Source of the DNA: Podospora pseudocomata
Taxonomy: Eukaryota > Ascomycota > Sordariomycetes > Sordariales > Podosporaceae
Assembly (NCBI RefSeq): GCF_035222375.1
Contig: NC_085887.1
Location: 1,401,501-1,465,500 of the forward strand
Direction: 5' to 3'
DNA: 64,000 nucleotides
Shown here: positions 53,638 to 64,000 of the stretch, piece after piece
Numbering within the stretch: the first letter of the stretch is position 1
Layout of the letters: each line of letters opens with the position of its first letter
Program-made: the position numbers and the translations under genes
Notes under the pieces: generated by a model
Seen by the model: the letters and a program-made list of their open reading frames with translations, nothing else
Told to the model about the DNA's origin: nothing
The model's database searches: none

Positions 53638-55081
53638 TATGTCTCTTCTTGTGTGCCGTTGACCTCTTGCTTTTCACCCGTTTGGTTATTGCTGTATTAT
53701 TGCCGTCGTTTATATTTCCCAACGCTCGAGGTGTTCATGCGCGACCAGTTTGTTTCTCTATTCAAAGCCAATGCTGTCGTTGTAAAGCAGCGCCGCGCAA
53801 CTCTCCCAAACAGAACTGACGGTTGCCAGAGACCACCTAGCGGCCAGATTGCCGGGCCAAGCAAAACGCCAGGTACCGGGGTACCTCAGCTGTTAGTCCA
53901 TTGTGGGGCAACCCAACTCCAAAGCCAGGCAGGGGGGAGCTTGGGCCCCTTTTTTTCTCTTTGGTTCTCCAACTTTTTGGGTGTCTTGACCCACCTGCCT
54001 TTTCTGGGTTCTGGGGGTCATTAGTCTTGATGGTGATTCCATTCATTGTTGACGAAACGGCAGCTTGCGTTCAGGATGGGGGTCATGTGGTTTGTTTTTT
54101 TCTTCATTTATCATCAGCAATATCTCCCACTCACCTCCGGAACCTTGAGGACCGGGTTGGTAGGTAAATGAAACTTGTATATCCAGCATCGATTCTGCAC
54201 CTCCCCATATTCACCCTCTATATATCGATCATGCCTTTCCCCTTCCGCCCTTCGCCTTCGACGGACACTGTGATGAATGAATTTTTTTCTCCCGAGACCG
54301 AACCCCCCACCCCCTCCTTCCCCCCCGACCGACCGGGATATCTCCCATCAAAGGATAAAAAGCTAAGCTGCTGTGTCCCGCTAGTTGAAAAAGAGCGAAT
54401 AAATGCTTGTGACACACGATCGGAGGGATCGTGATTAACGAGAGAGCCCAGTTTCTCTCTCTCTCTTTCTCTCTCTCTCTCTGTGAAGGGATCCCTTAGT
54501 GTGACCATTCCCTCCCTCTCGGCCCCCTCTGTTCACGGAGCACGGCGTAGATGGGGTGAATATCAAGTCTCGGGGAGAATAGACATTTACAGAAACCCAC
54601 GGCATCATTCCCTCTCTCCCTCCACTATACTCATGAACATATCCCTCTATTCCTGCAGCTACCCATCACCTCAACCACACAATTGTACAAACTTTTGTTG
54701 ATTTCCATAAGCAGTATTAATTACTAAATAACAAAATGCCCCCTCCCTCATCCCCACTATCTCCATCCGCCTTCCATAAATCCAAAAGGGTATCATCTCT
54801 CTTCCCAAAACCTACAGAACCCAGAGCGTGAAACGAAAAAGTATTAGAGTGATTGGTTGTTTTTTCTGTATCAGTTCCCCATGCCTTATGCAGTTGTTTT
54901 TTTTTTTTTTTTTTTTTTGATATGTGGTGAAAATAGATGAACTAAACAATGCCATTAATATGTGAATAAAAATCTCCCCATCTGTCTCGACCAAATTTTT
55001 CGTCTTGTGTAAAAAATGCGGCATGTGATACATGACTGGTGAAATCCAAAACCAGCCAAAACACCTTCATGATGAGAAAAA
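53638..55081. other. Intergenic stretch with CT and poly-T runs
   Basis: The promoter of the Yip1-domain gene lies on the left and the 3' flank of the PAS gene on the right. Contains a CT run at about 54452-54482 and a 22-nt T run at about 54897-54918. No gene is supported. Confidence 0.55.
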
Positions 55082-57033
55082 TTACTGCCAGAAAAATCGA
55101 GTTGATGCCGATGGCTCACCCGTATTTGGTGGGAGTGGCCCGTGGTTGGGTATTGATGAGCGAGATGATGATGGCTCGCCCCATTGTGGTGTTTGTAGCT
55201 GGCAACGGGCCGGTCCTGGTTGTGCTGCTTGTGATTGTGATTGTTGAGAGTGATAACTTCGATGTTGCTGCTGCTGCTGACTGGCCTCATATCCGCCGCC
55301 GTACCGATAAGGCGATGGTGCCGCTGCCGGTGGTGACCATGAGTTCCGACTGTATTGTTGATGATTCCCATACATTCCGTCGTCTAATGATGCATGCCGA
55401 GTTCGAACGTAACCATGAGGGGCCCCGGCTAGTGGGTGGTGGTTCGCTTCATATGCCGCCTTTCCCTGTTCTTGATTGTTGCCATTTGGATCCCACACTG
55501 GAAGCCTATCCGGTGGTTGCGCTCCTCTCCTCGGCATGCCGTGACCATAGGCGGCCATGTTTCCGTTGATACCGGTTAACGCCCAGGCAAACACGGCCAC
55601 ATCCCGGATCGATCGCATTAGGTCTGTTGGTAATCAGTCTCTGGTTCTCCTCGGTAATATCCAGTGGTGTCTAGACGAAAAGTTTGTTGAGAAACAGACC
55701 CCTTGCGGGACGTCCCACATCGGACAGAGAAAGGTTTCACTTACGGTCCATCGGAGGTCCGCCTGCCGCCTTGACGCTTTCGCGGAGCGGCATGTACTGG
55801 GGAAGAAATGGCGCGCGGAACGTGTAGAGGAGATCGGGCGGTATGTAGGGTTCGATCGGTTGTTGGGCCCACGGTGCTGCAAAGAGGCCATTCTGGTAGT
55901 TGAACGCCGAAGGAACCACGGGCTGCAGGTCGGGGATTGGTGGTCGTGCCCTGCGCAGCACGACGACCAGTCCGTCTGATGTGCACGAAACCACAGCCTC
56001 CAACTCAAACGTCCGGGGCGATTGTACAGGCAAAGTGTTTGAGCTTGCCGTGGTGGCAGAACTTGCCGAGCCTTCCCTACCGTCGAGGCATATCCTGTCA
56101 TCGTCCTCATCCTTGATTACAATCACCGAATCGTCGTCGATATCCATATCGTTGCTATCCGAGTTCGCTCTACTGCTGTTGTCGTCCAGGTCTTCGTCCT
56201 CGTCCTGCTCATCCTCACTCTCATCCGCCTCGTGTTCCGAGTTGGCCCGCGGATCTTTGTACCAAAAGCGAAGATAGGCGATCGACTCGTTTTCTTTGGC
56301 GCCCTCTAGACACCTGGATGCTCGTTCCATACAGTCTTGTTGAATGCAGTCGTAAAATGACTTCTCCATCAGCTCCTCGGCAGAGAGGCCCACGATCTGC
56401 GCAACCGACGGAGTAGCGTACATGATGTTGAGCTCCAGACTAAACCGGTTCAGAATCAGGGCGGCACGGGGCTCCCGTTCCATGGCGGGCATCTTGAACT
56501 TGGGTGAGAGGTGCTCAAGCATGTGGTAGCGGGGATCCAATGGTGAGCAGGAAAACTTTCTTCGAATTTGCGGAGCCTCTTTTGCTCTCCCTGAATAACA
56601 TGTTAGCCAATATTGTGGTGGACAGACGCACAGGACGTACTCTCGCTCTTGTCGCCTCTGGAGTAAATGCTGATAGACGCCACCAAGACGGTGTGGACGA
56701 CAGTGAAGCAGCATTCGCAGTTGACATATTCACCCTTGCTGGACAGGATTCGGGCATAATGCAAGACGGCCGCCTTGTCCATAAGCACGCCTCGACTGTG
56801 GATCGAGCGTGCGAACGGCACCTCGTCCGGGTGGAAGTACTCAAAGCATGATTTCCCCTTTACTTCGTCCGGGTGATAACCGAGAATATCGAGGATGGAA
56901 TCTGATGCGAAGAGGATGTTGGCATCGGGTGTAAGGTCTGGCAAAAAACACGTCATTAGTTCGCATTCATTCCGATATCAGTCCGTCTCAACATACTGTG
57001 TATGGTCATAAACGTTTGGTCGCGGGGATCCAT
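55082..57033 (-). CDS. Two-PAS-domain protein
   Basis: Four exons, 57033-56997 (37 nt), 56937-56641, 56590-55745 and 55623-55082, give about 573 residues. The first PAS domain starts almost at once (NLTPDANILFASDSILDILG, then YHPDEVKGKSCFEYFHPDE) and runs to about residue 100. A second PAS-like unit follows (LNIMYATPSVAQIVGLSAEE, then KSFYDCIQQDCMERASRCLE). An acidic insert (DESEDEQDEDEDLDDNSS) lies within or after it, then TFELEAVVSCTSDGLVVVLR. The C-terminal ~200 residues are Pro/Gln-rich. No GATA finger, kinase or LOV cysteine motif (NCRFLQ) is seen, so it is not WC-1, WC-2 or VIVID in the strict sense. PAS pairs usually sense small molecules or dimerise; this may be a transcriptional co-regulator. 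The role is inference. Confidence 0.8.
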
Positions 57034-60000
57034 CTGTGCTGACTATCGTGGGGCTGCTCCAACGAGCGGTCCTGAGTTGCAAAATAGGGGTCACAAAAAC
57101 TCCTCCATGCGTCGTTGGAAACGGCAATAGATAAATCAGTCGAGAGGGGGCTCGGTCCGAGAGGCTAGTCTCAGAGAGGAGCGTCCGAGTAGTCACAAGA
57201 AAAGAACCTGCGCAGTGCAAGGACAGAAAAAAGAGACCACAAGGAGCCGGCGGTCTGGGGCAAAAGAGCCTGGGGCGAATTGGACCCTACAGAGGGTTTC
57301 GTGGGACTTCCCAAGCCGGGGAAGGAAAGACCGAAGGTCCCACAGGACACAGGGAGCTACGACAAGCCTTTGGGGTGACGGTGAAGGCCGCCTTGGGGGG
57401 TCTCGCCTCTGCGTGCTGTCCTCGACCGCTGCGTCTCGTTGCTGATAACCGAGGCGGAGTAGGACACAGATCCCGCCGTCACCTGGGAGCGGATATATCA
57501 AGTCTCACCCGTTCCACGGCCGGGCGGTTCTAGAGCTGCTGGCGGAAAAGGGAGGGCCGGCGAGGAGCGGGCGGAGAGGGCGCGAGAAGCCCTGGAAGCC
57601 TTGGAGAGAACCGGCAGGGTGCAGACACTCGCTGACAAGCAGCCGTCGACTCCTTGGCCGGCGTCACAGACAGAGTGGTAGCAGAAAGTGGTCGCAATGT
57701 CGCACGGCTGGTAAATGTCTGGGCTTCCTCGGTTTGGTGCAGAGCGCGCAGAACCAGAGGCACGGGGGCGGGCGGTGTTGCAAAAGGGGGGATGATGCGT
57801 GCTTGGGCGTGTGGTGGGTGTGCTATGTGGGAGCTGTGAGCTGTGTGTGTGGTGCGGGTGTGCTGTGTGTACGTTGTGTGTTGTGGTGCTCAGTGGTGGT
57901 GGAGGGGTCGCCTGGTAAGAGGAAAAAGAAGCGTGTCGGTGACGCCCAACAACAGACACAGGCTATCTTCTGTGATATATATCTGCTTGCTGTCTCTGCT
58001 GTTCGAGTGCTGTTGTTGTTGATGGTACAGGGACACTCTGATAATGTAGTTGAAAGCAAAGAGAAAGGGCGAGCGAGCTGTATTAGATTACTGGCTGATC
58101 AAACGGAGGACACTGGACCGAGTTGGGGAGGTGCCAATGTTCCGCTTTCTCCCCCCGTGGACTGCGGGACTTGATAAGCGGGAGCGCGGACAAGTGTCAG
58201 GGAAGATGCCTGAACAGGTGCAGACGGTAGCAGGCGATCCTCGGTAGAGCAATTGGTCGGAGGGGAGGGGGGAGCAGATGGAGGGAGAGGAAGCACGGGG
58301 AGGACCTGAGGAGGGTGGGGGGGGGGGTGGTTTGGCGACGGGGAGAAGAGGGTGGTCCCTTTGCAGTTCTCTTTGGGCCCTCTCCGTGCCTCTCCGGGAT
58401 CCAATCCCGCCGGCTCTCAGGGCAATTTCTGCTCCCCACAGCGAGACTACCAGGTGCCGAAAAGGAGGGCCTAGCCTTAGTTAGTTGCGCTGGCGAGCGG
58501 GAGCAAATGCTTGGCAGTTCTTGGTCACAGCAACAACATCATTTCGCGGCCCTCCACCACCACCTTCATATCAGAGGTTTGGGATTGTGACGAAATGACT
58601 GTTCCAGAGCCCGCATGCACAACGCAGCCAATGGCTCCAGGAAACACGCTCAAGCTTCTCAGCAAGCCAGCCTGACTGGATGTCCACATCGGGGCCCCAT
58701 GCCCCCAGATATCCCAACGGGGGCATGATCATCGAGCATGCCCAATGCGTACGACTGGTGTGGATGTACTAGCTAGTACACACTATTCCAGTGCTTGGCC
58801 TAGAAAATATCTGGTGGGGTGAGATATGTACGAGAGGTGACGAGTGCAACAGAAGGTTGGCTTTCGTCCCAATTGAGGAGGAAAGCATGAGGATGACAGG
58901 TCGTACGTGTCTCCAATTCTGGACGAACCGGGACACAATGCTCTCTGGTCCCTTGGGAGAGCCGAAACGAAACATTCATCATCAAAATGTTTTCAGTTTT
59001 TGAGAGTTTTTTGTTGATTGCCACCTTCCTGCTCTCTTGAGCAAGGGACAGCGAGAGAGAGACGGGCTGATCGCGGCAATAACAGAGCTGTTAAGCCTGT
59101 CAGTTCCAGGGTTCAGCGGGAGAGGGGAGAGTTGGCGCCGGCTAATATCAACGACAGCTGGTCCCGCTGGCCCCTCCCGTCCGCCGTCCCTTTGAGAACA
59201 CTGGTGATATCTTCAAAGTTCGGGTTCCAAGCAGCGGGATGGCTCGTGATTGTGTAAAAGCTCCGGGACCGAAGTCTCCCCTGGCCCTTTTGCCCACACA
59301 ACAAACAAACCACCGCTCGACAAAGCCGGCATGGCGAGCCAATGCCTGCCGAGACAGTACGTGCGTAGCTTGTGGTGGTGGTTACGCAAAGTCTTGGCAA
59401 CGTCTGAAGCTCTGTGCAACGGCCACAAGAGAGTAGAGAAGAGTGTGAAGAGCTCCCCACCTCTGCTCTTCGCGACCACCGACAATCGTTCCACCTTACG
59501 GACTCGCACGACGTGTCTCTGCTCTCTCTATCCGCCTCGTCTCTGCATCTTTCGATGCTCAGCTGAAATTCCTGATCTCGACTTGAAGCCATAGCCAAGC
59601 ATCGTACATCGCAGAGCTATTATGGTTCAGGAAATTTCAGACGAGATGGCCGCGATGACCAGGCCGTTGTAAAAATCGAGGCAGACTCGAGCATCGGAAT
59701 TTTTTCTTCTTGCTGCTGATCAACTGCAGTTTTGGCACTGGTGTCATTCCACCGTCAGAGGGATCTTCAGGGCCAGCTGCTGTTCGAATCCCAGGGATGA
59801 TCATTGGCTAAGTGGCCCACAGCTGCCCGACGGTGACCCGAACGCGACGGAGAGAGAAACCTGCGTACTGGGATTGATGTCGTACAGTGAACCCTGGTAA
59901 GTGACAGCTAACGGGGGCAGTGGTCGGCGATGATAATCTACCTCTGTCGCGAGAATCGATATTTGACATCAGTGACATGGATAACTTTTCAAACCCAGTT

Positions 60001-61043
60001 GTGGAATGGGGGGGCCCATCAGAAGTGCATTTGTTGGCCTTGGCGTGGGGTTTGGGGGGGGGTCTTGGCCTTCTGTTCTGTGGAGCTCCCGAAGCTTTTC
60101 GGGCTGGCTGTCAGCGGGAACCTCCGTTTCTGTGCATGAAGCCGCTCCGACGTCCGGTCTTGGTATCCGGGACGATGCCCTCCCGTCGGCGATGGCGTTG
60201 ATGGATACGTTTATACGAAGGCTGGAGCCTCATTCCGTGGTGTTTCTATTCGCTGGTTGTCCACCCCTGTCGAATATTCAGATCCCATCCCAAACCGCTG
60301 CTCGGTGACTGCATCTGGGTAAGGGTTGTTGAAGCAATTCCGAATGTGGGTCCGAACATCGGGGGCTCAAGTCAGTGAATGTTTCCTGCACCTCTTTCTT
60401 CCGTCTGTAGATGTAGTTTCAGGGCGACTGAAAAAGCAACGAGGTGGGTGATACATCATTCGATACTCGCATATCGTGAAATTCTCCAGACGCTAATCGG
60501 GGCAAGGCTACGAGACTCGAGGGTTGAAGACGTCGACAGCTGCCATCCATGTCTCATAGCGTGGTGACCGCGGGGTAGCTGGAGGTCTGGTAAAGGCAAG
60601 TGGGTCTCGCTTTCTAAGTGGAAGTCGCGACGCGCCACGCGTGTCAAGTGCAAGTAAGAAGTAGCGACTGTCAATATGTGAAGTTTAAAAAAAAATCAAC
60701 AGCAATTCGTACCGACCCTGATGGTCAAGTTCTGTGATTCTTCATCATCGCTGTAAACCCTTCCTCGTCATACTAGCCGTAGACAAACGAAAAGTCTCAC
60801 AACCACCGGTATCTGTACCACCTTTTTGAAATCTTGGATAGTGGCTTCCGGCCTTGTCTCCAGACCACCCGGCCACCCGGCCATCTTCCGAACCCCCACC
60901 GACCGTCACGGTCCGGCAGCCAACAGTTTCGGCCGGCCCCGTTTCCATGTTTTGAAGCTGGGCTATTGGCCTCACAGCATGACAACCAACTTTAGCAAAG
61001 CAACCAACTTCAGCAGCAACCAACCTCCTCAGCATAACAACAA
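57034..61043. other. Four-kilobase gene-free stretch
   Basis: No reading frame here resembles a known protein on either strand, and I found no RNA gene. The left part has GT-rich DNA around 57820-57900. It separates the divergent PAS gene (-) and EED (+), so it is the combined upstream region of both. Non-coding transcripts or lineage-specific small genes cannot be excluded. Confidence 0.55.
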
Positions 61044-62769
61044 ATGCCAGCATCAAAACAACCAACTTCATCCAATATGCCACCAATATCAGACGAGTGG
61101 GAGCTTCCACGCCTGCGTAGCTCATTTCAGCTGCACGAGGATGCCGTGAGGGACGAGGGTAAGTGTTTCATCGACTTTATTTGCGACTCTCACATGCTAA
61201 ACATAACAACCAGATCTCGCCGAGTTCTTCGACGTCAAATTCTACCCCTACAACCCACCAGGCGCACCCCCAGTTTTCGCGGCCACAAGCAAGAAGCATG
61301 TCGTCGTCGTCCGCATGGTGCCAACCACAGACAAGGACCAGAACCCTTGCAAAGTCATCCAAATGATCAGAGATGCCGACTCAGGCGCCAACAACTACAC
61401 GTGCTGTTGGTCCAAGGATCCAGACACGGAAGATCCCTGGCTGTGTGTGGCCGGCAAAGATGCCAAGATCAAGGTGTATGATATCAGGAGAGGAAAGCTC
61501 GTCAAGACGCTGGTCGGTCACGGCGGCGACATCAGCGATCTTGCGACCTCTCCAGCGTGTCCTACTACCATAGCCTCTGCCTCAGACGACACGACTATTA
61601 AGCTTTGGAGTCTGGCAAAGGAACATGACAAGCAGCCGTGTATCTGCATTTTGGGAGGCGAGGGGCATCAGTACAACTTGCTGACTGTGACGTTTCACAA
61701 CAATGGAAGATATGTCTTGTCTGCTGGGCATGATCAGATTATCAATCTTGTGAGTTCACTTCTCCCGTCACCATATCTTCTCACTTTTCATCGACAGCGC
61801 ATCACTAACATCCACCAGTGGGCCCTCCCCGAGTTCCCAAAGGAACACATCAACGTTCCCATCGTCCTCCACTACCCTCATTTCTCCTCCTCCGAAGTCC
61901 ACAACAATCTCGTCGACTGGTGAGCCTTTTTCACCCTCCTTAACCACCAACCTTGTTACTAACCCCCCCGCAGCGTAGCCTTCTATGGCGACTTGATCCT
62001 CTCCCGCGCCTGCCACGAAGACACCATCGTCCTCTGGCGAATTGAAGGTTTCTCCTCCTCCGATCCTATCCCCGGCCCCCTTGACGCTCCCACACCAACC
62101 GACATGGCCAAGCAAACCCGGTCATACTTCAACCCTATCCCTTCCAAAGCCCGCCCAGCCATGTTCACACGTCTAGCGCAATTCCACACCCCTGATTGTG
62201 GTGTCCAGTTCTATATGCGCTTCCGAATGTTCCACGCCGAGGGGAGGCATCCCATCTTGGCATTTGCCAATGCAAAGAGCAAGACCATGTTTTGGGACTT
62301 TTCACGGTTTGGGGCGTATAGGGATTTTATGGAGGAGTTGGAAGAAGCCAGAAAGTCGGGGAGTGGACAGGTGGTGCAGAAGCCGAGTTGGCTGTTGATC
62401 AAGAGAGCGAAGAAGGGGACCGCCGGGCCGGCGCACCAGGATGCGGCGGCTAGTTTGAGGGCTGCTGCTGGGGATAAGGAGTCGATGGTTTCGGCTAGTC
62501 CCGACCCGGAGGGGGGCGGGAGTGCGATGGCAACGCTGGGGAATTATAATCAGGATACGCTGAATCACTGGAAGGAGATGTATGACTTGTCGAACCCGGC
62601 GGGTTTGATCAGGCCGCACAAGGTGCAGGGGGTGGACGGTTCGTTTGTGGGGAGGCAGGTGGGTTGGAGTCCGGGAGGGGAATGGTGTGTGGTGGTGGGG
62701 AATAAGAATAGGGCTTTGATTTACCAGCGGGGGGCTAGGGAGAAGGGGGTTGCGACACCTGTTACCTAG
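61044..62769 (+). CDS. EED: Polycomb PRC2 WD40 subunit EED/ESC homologue
   Basis: Four exons, 61044-61158, 61214-61749, 61819-61919 and 61974-62769, give about 515 residues. WD40 repeats typical of EED are visible: FFDVKFYPYNPPGAPPVFAA, NYTCCWSKDPDTEDPWLCVA, then GKDAKIKVYDIRRGKLVKTL, VGHGGDISDLATSP, DDTTIKLWSL and GGEGHQYNLLTVTFHNNGRY, with SAGHDQIINLWALPEF after splicing. LILSRACHEDTIVLWRIEGF and GVQFYMRFRMFHAEGRHPIL continue the propeller, and GWSPGGEWCVVVGNKNRALI closes it. EED reads H3K27me3 and stimulates the EZH2-type methyltransferase to spread facultative heterochromatin. A ~60-residue Ala/Ser-rich insert (GPAHQDAAASLRAAAG) lies late in the propeller. The start could also be the ATG at 61077 (MPPISDEWELPRL). 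Confidence 0.9.
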
Positions 62770-63047
62770 TTGTATTGATGGGTGGTTTTTTAAAGTGGAT
62801 TGGTTATTTTTGTCTGCTTCGATCTAGAATATCCTGCTGGTAGAGGTTCAAGCATGGGGTTATGGTGGGTGGATTGAGATGGATGTTGGGTTATGAATAA
62901 TCATGGATTGGGAGAGTTGGACGATGGATGTACATTTATGTATTCCACTCAGACTAGATGTCTATACTAGCCAGCTTTTTCTAGGGCCATGGCTGAGACA
63001 CCGACACATGTTGACTACCTGTACTCGTAATGAACAAATCCAAAGAA
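62770..63047. other. Convergent 3' region EED / acidic gene
   Basis: About 280 bp between the two stop codons; TGTAC/TATTC-type sequence probably holds both polyadenylation regions. Confidence 0.45.
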
Positions 63048-64000
63048 TCACGCCGGCATAGAAGAAAAGAATTGCAGTTGCGGCCCTTCCTCATCGCTTT
63101 CCTCATCATCTTCATCGTTATCCTCGTCTTCCTCTTCTTCATCCTTATCCTCCTCCTCCTCCCCCTCCTCCTCCTCCTCCTCATCATCATCATCATCCTC
63201 GTCATCATTCCCCAACATCTTCAACAACTCCTCATCATCCTTCTTCAGCACCCCCTTGCCCATATCCCTCACCCCCGCGAGCAGCTTTCTCGCCTTTTGT
63301 CTTTCCTTATCCCTGACTTCATACCCCGCCCTCTTCTCCTCCTCACCAAACGGCACGCACAAATCAGCAATATACAACCCCACCATCGCCCTCAACCTAG
63401 CAAACTCCCCATCCCTCGAAAACGGCGTCGTCTCCAGCAGCGCATCCATCCTTTCAGCTACACCCCTCATCTGCCTGAGCACCTCCCTCCTCAGCTCATC
63501 CTTCTCCTCCCTAACCCTCGCCACTTTTCTCTTTTCCCTTGGGGGAGTAGGAGGTGCTTTGTGCTCCTCCTCCCCGTCAACATCCATCTCGTCGTCCGGT
63601 TCCACATCTATAATATCCATCTCATCCTCTACATCATAAAATTCCCCCCTCCCATCCCGTTCCTCAATCCTCTCCATCCCCCTCCGATGCAAAGCGTACA
63701 CCCCCTCCATTTCCGCCGAAAACAACGCAATGTTAAACTCAAGCAGCGGACGCCCCGTAGAGTTGGGGTGCTGCTTGCTGAACGGGTGGTTCTGGATAAG
63801 ATGCTGATAAAACGCCTTGAGGTTCGCCAGGTTGGCTTGTTGACGGGCGAATAACCTATCTTTCTGTCTCGATTCTCTCTCTGCGCTATCGTCGTCTTCA
63901 TTTTCTGCCTGCCGCTCTGGTTCGATTTGGAAAGCGCCTTTGAGTTCCCCTTCGGTGGTGGTGGTGGTAGTCTCCCCTTCACGCAGTATAATCTCCGCCC
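63048..64000 (-). CDS. Acidic unknown protein, 5' end beyond the window
   Basis: An open minus-strand frame enters from the right edge and ends at a stop at 63048, giving at least 317 codons without a start that can be fixed. The visible core has KDRLFARQQANLANLKAFYQ and the patch GRPLLEFNIALFSAEMEGVY, then VRDKERQKARKLLAGVRDMG, and ends in a long Glu/Asp tract with PQLQFFSSMPA last. The patch RPLLEFNIALFSAEMEGVY looks conserved and helical, suggestive of a nuclear or chromatin-associated protein, but I do not recognise the family. The gene is truncated by the window edge only, not by mutation. Confidence 0.6.
   Translation of the reverse strand, partial: AEIILREGETTTTTTEGELKGAFQIEPERQAENEDDDSAERESRQKDRLFARQQANLANLKAFYQHLIQNHPFSKQHPNSTGRPLLEFNIALFSAEMEGVYALHRRGMERIEERDGRGEFYDVEDEMDIIDVEPDDEMDVDGEEEHKAPPTPPREKRKVARVREEKDELRREVLRQMRGVAERMDALLETTPFSRDGEFARLRAMVGLYIADLCVPFGEEEKRAGYEVRDKERQKARKLLAGVRDMGKGVLKKDDEELLKMLGNDDEDDDDDEEEEEEGEEEEDKDEEEEDEDNDEDDEESDEEGPQLQFFSSMPA

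Noticed and set aside
59113-59598. Open frame of about 160 codons in the 57-61 kb gap
   Set aside because: No recognisable domain, irregular composition and no splice-supported extension; treated as chance.

Overview
The window looks like a chromosomal segment of a filamentous ascomycete, most likely a Sordariomycete close to Sordariales. The signs are short GT-AG introns (about 50-150 nt) with CTAAC/CTGAC-like branch sites, fungus-specific families (rhodopsin-domain membrane protein, Zn2Cys6 factor), a Polycomb EED subunit, long CT-rich gene-free stretches and a fungal U6 snRNA. I found no transposon, LTR element, virus-like element or CRISPR array.

Layout. 1-12 kb: a seven-helix rhodopsin-domain protein (-), a large gene-free stretch, a flavin-binding Alr4036-type protein (-), a lone tRNA-derived fragment, and the RecQ4-like helicase Hrq1 (-). 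12-24.5 kb: a Ran-binding FG protein of Yrb2/Nup2 type (-), a single-pass membrane protein of unknown function (-), an RNF126-like RING ubiquitin ligase (-), FIS1 (-) divergent from SPC24 (+), and a short fungal membrane protein (-). 25-32.6 kb: a TatD/Scn1-type metal-dependent hydrolase (+), a seven-exon Zn2Cys6 transcription factor (+) and a CAX-family cation/proton exchanger (-). 33-42.6 kb: U6 snRNA (+), the tRNA m5C methyltransferase Ncl1/Trm4 (-), the mitochondrial Obg GTPase Mtg2 (-) and a conserved-looking unknown protein (+).

42.6-52.5 kb is the accessory part. It has no intact gene. It carries a same-strand cluster of tRNA-derived elements whose anticodon arm is replaced by a long hairpin, a decayed ankyrin-repeat gene and a decayed fungal membrane-protein gene. 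52.5-64 kb returns to housekeeping content: a Yip4-like Golgi protein (-), a two-PAS protein (-), a 4 kb gene-free gap, the PRC2 subunit EED (+), and a highly acidic protein running off the right edge (-).

The genes are not an operon or biosynthetic cluster; they are mostly independent housekeeping genes. Items most worth a second look are the tRNA-derived cluster, a 52-codon in-frame coding-like tail after the Ncl1 stop codon, a frame-preserving 57-nt intron at the start of the Ran-binding domain, and a CAX exchanger with altered signature motifs. Exon boundaries were worked out by hand from splice signals and protein continuity, and the summed exon lengths are divisible by three in every spliced complete model.
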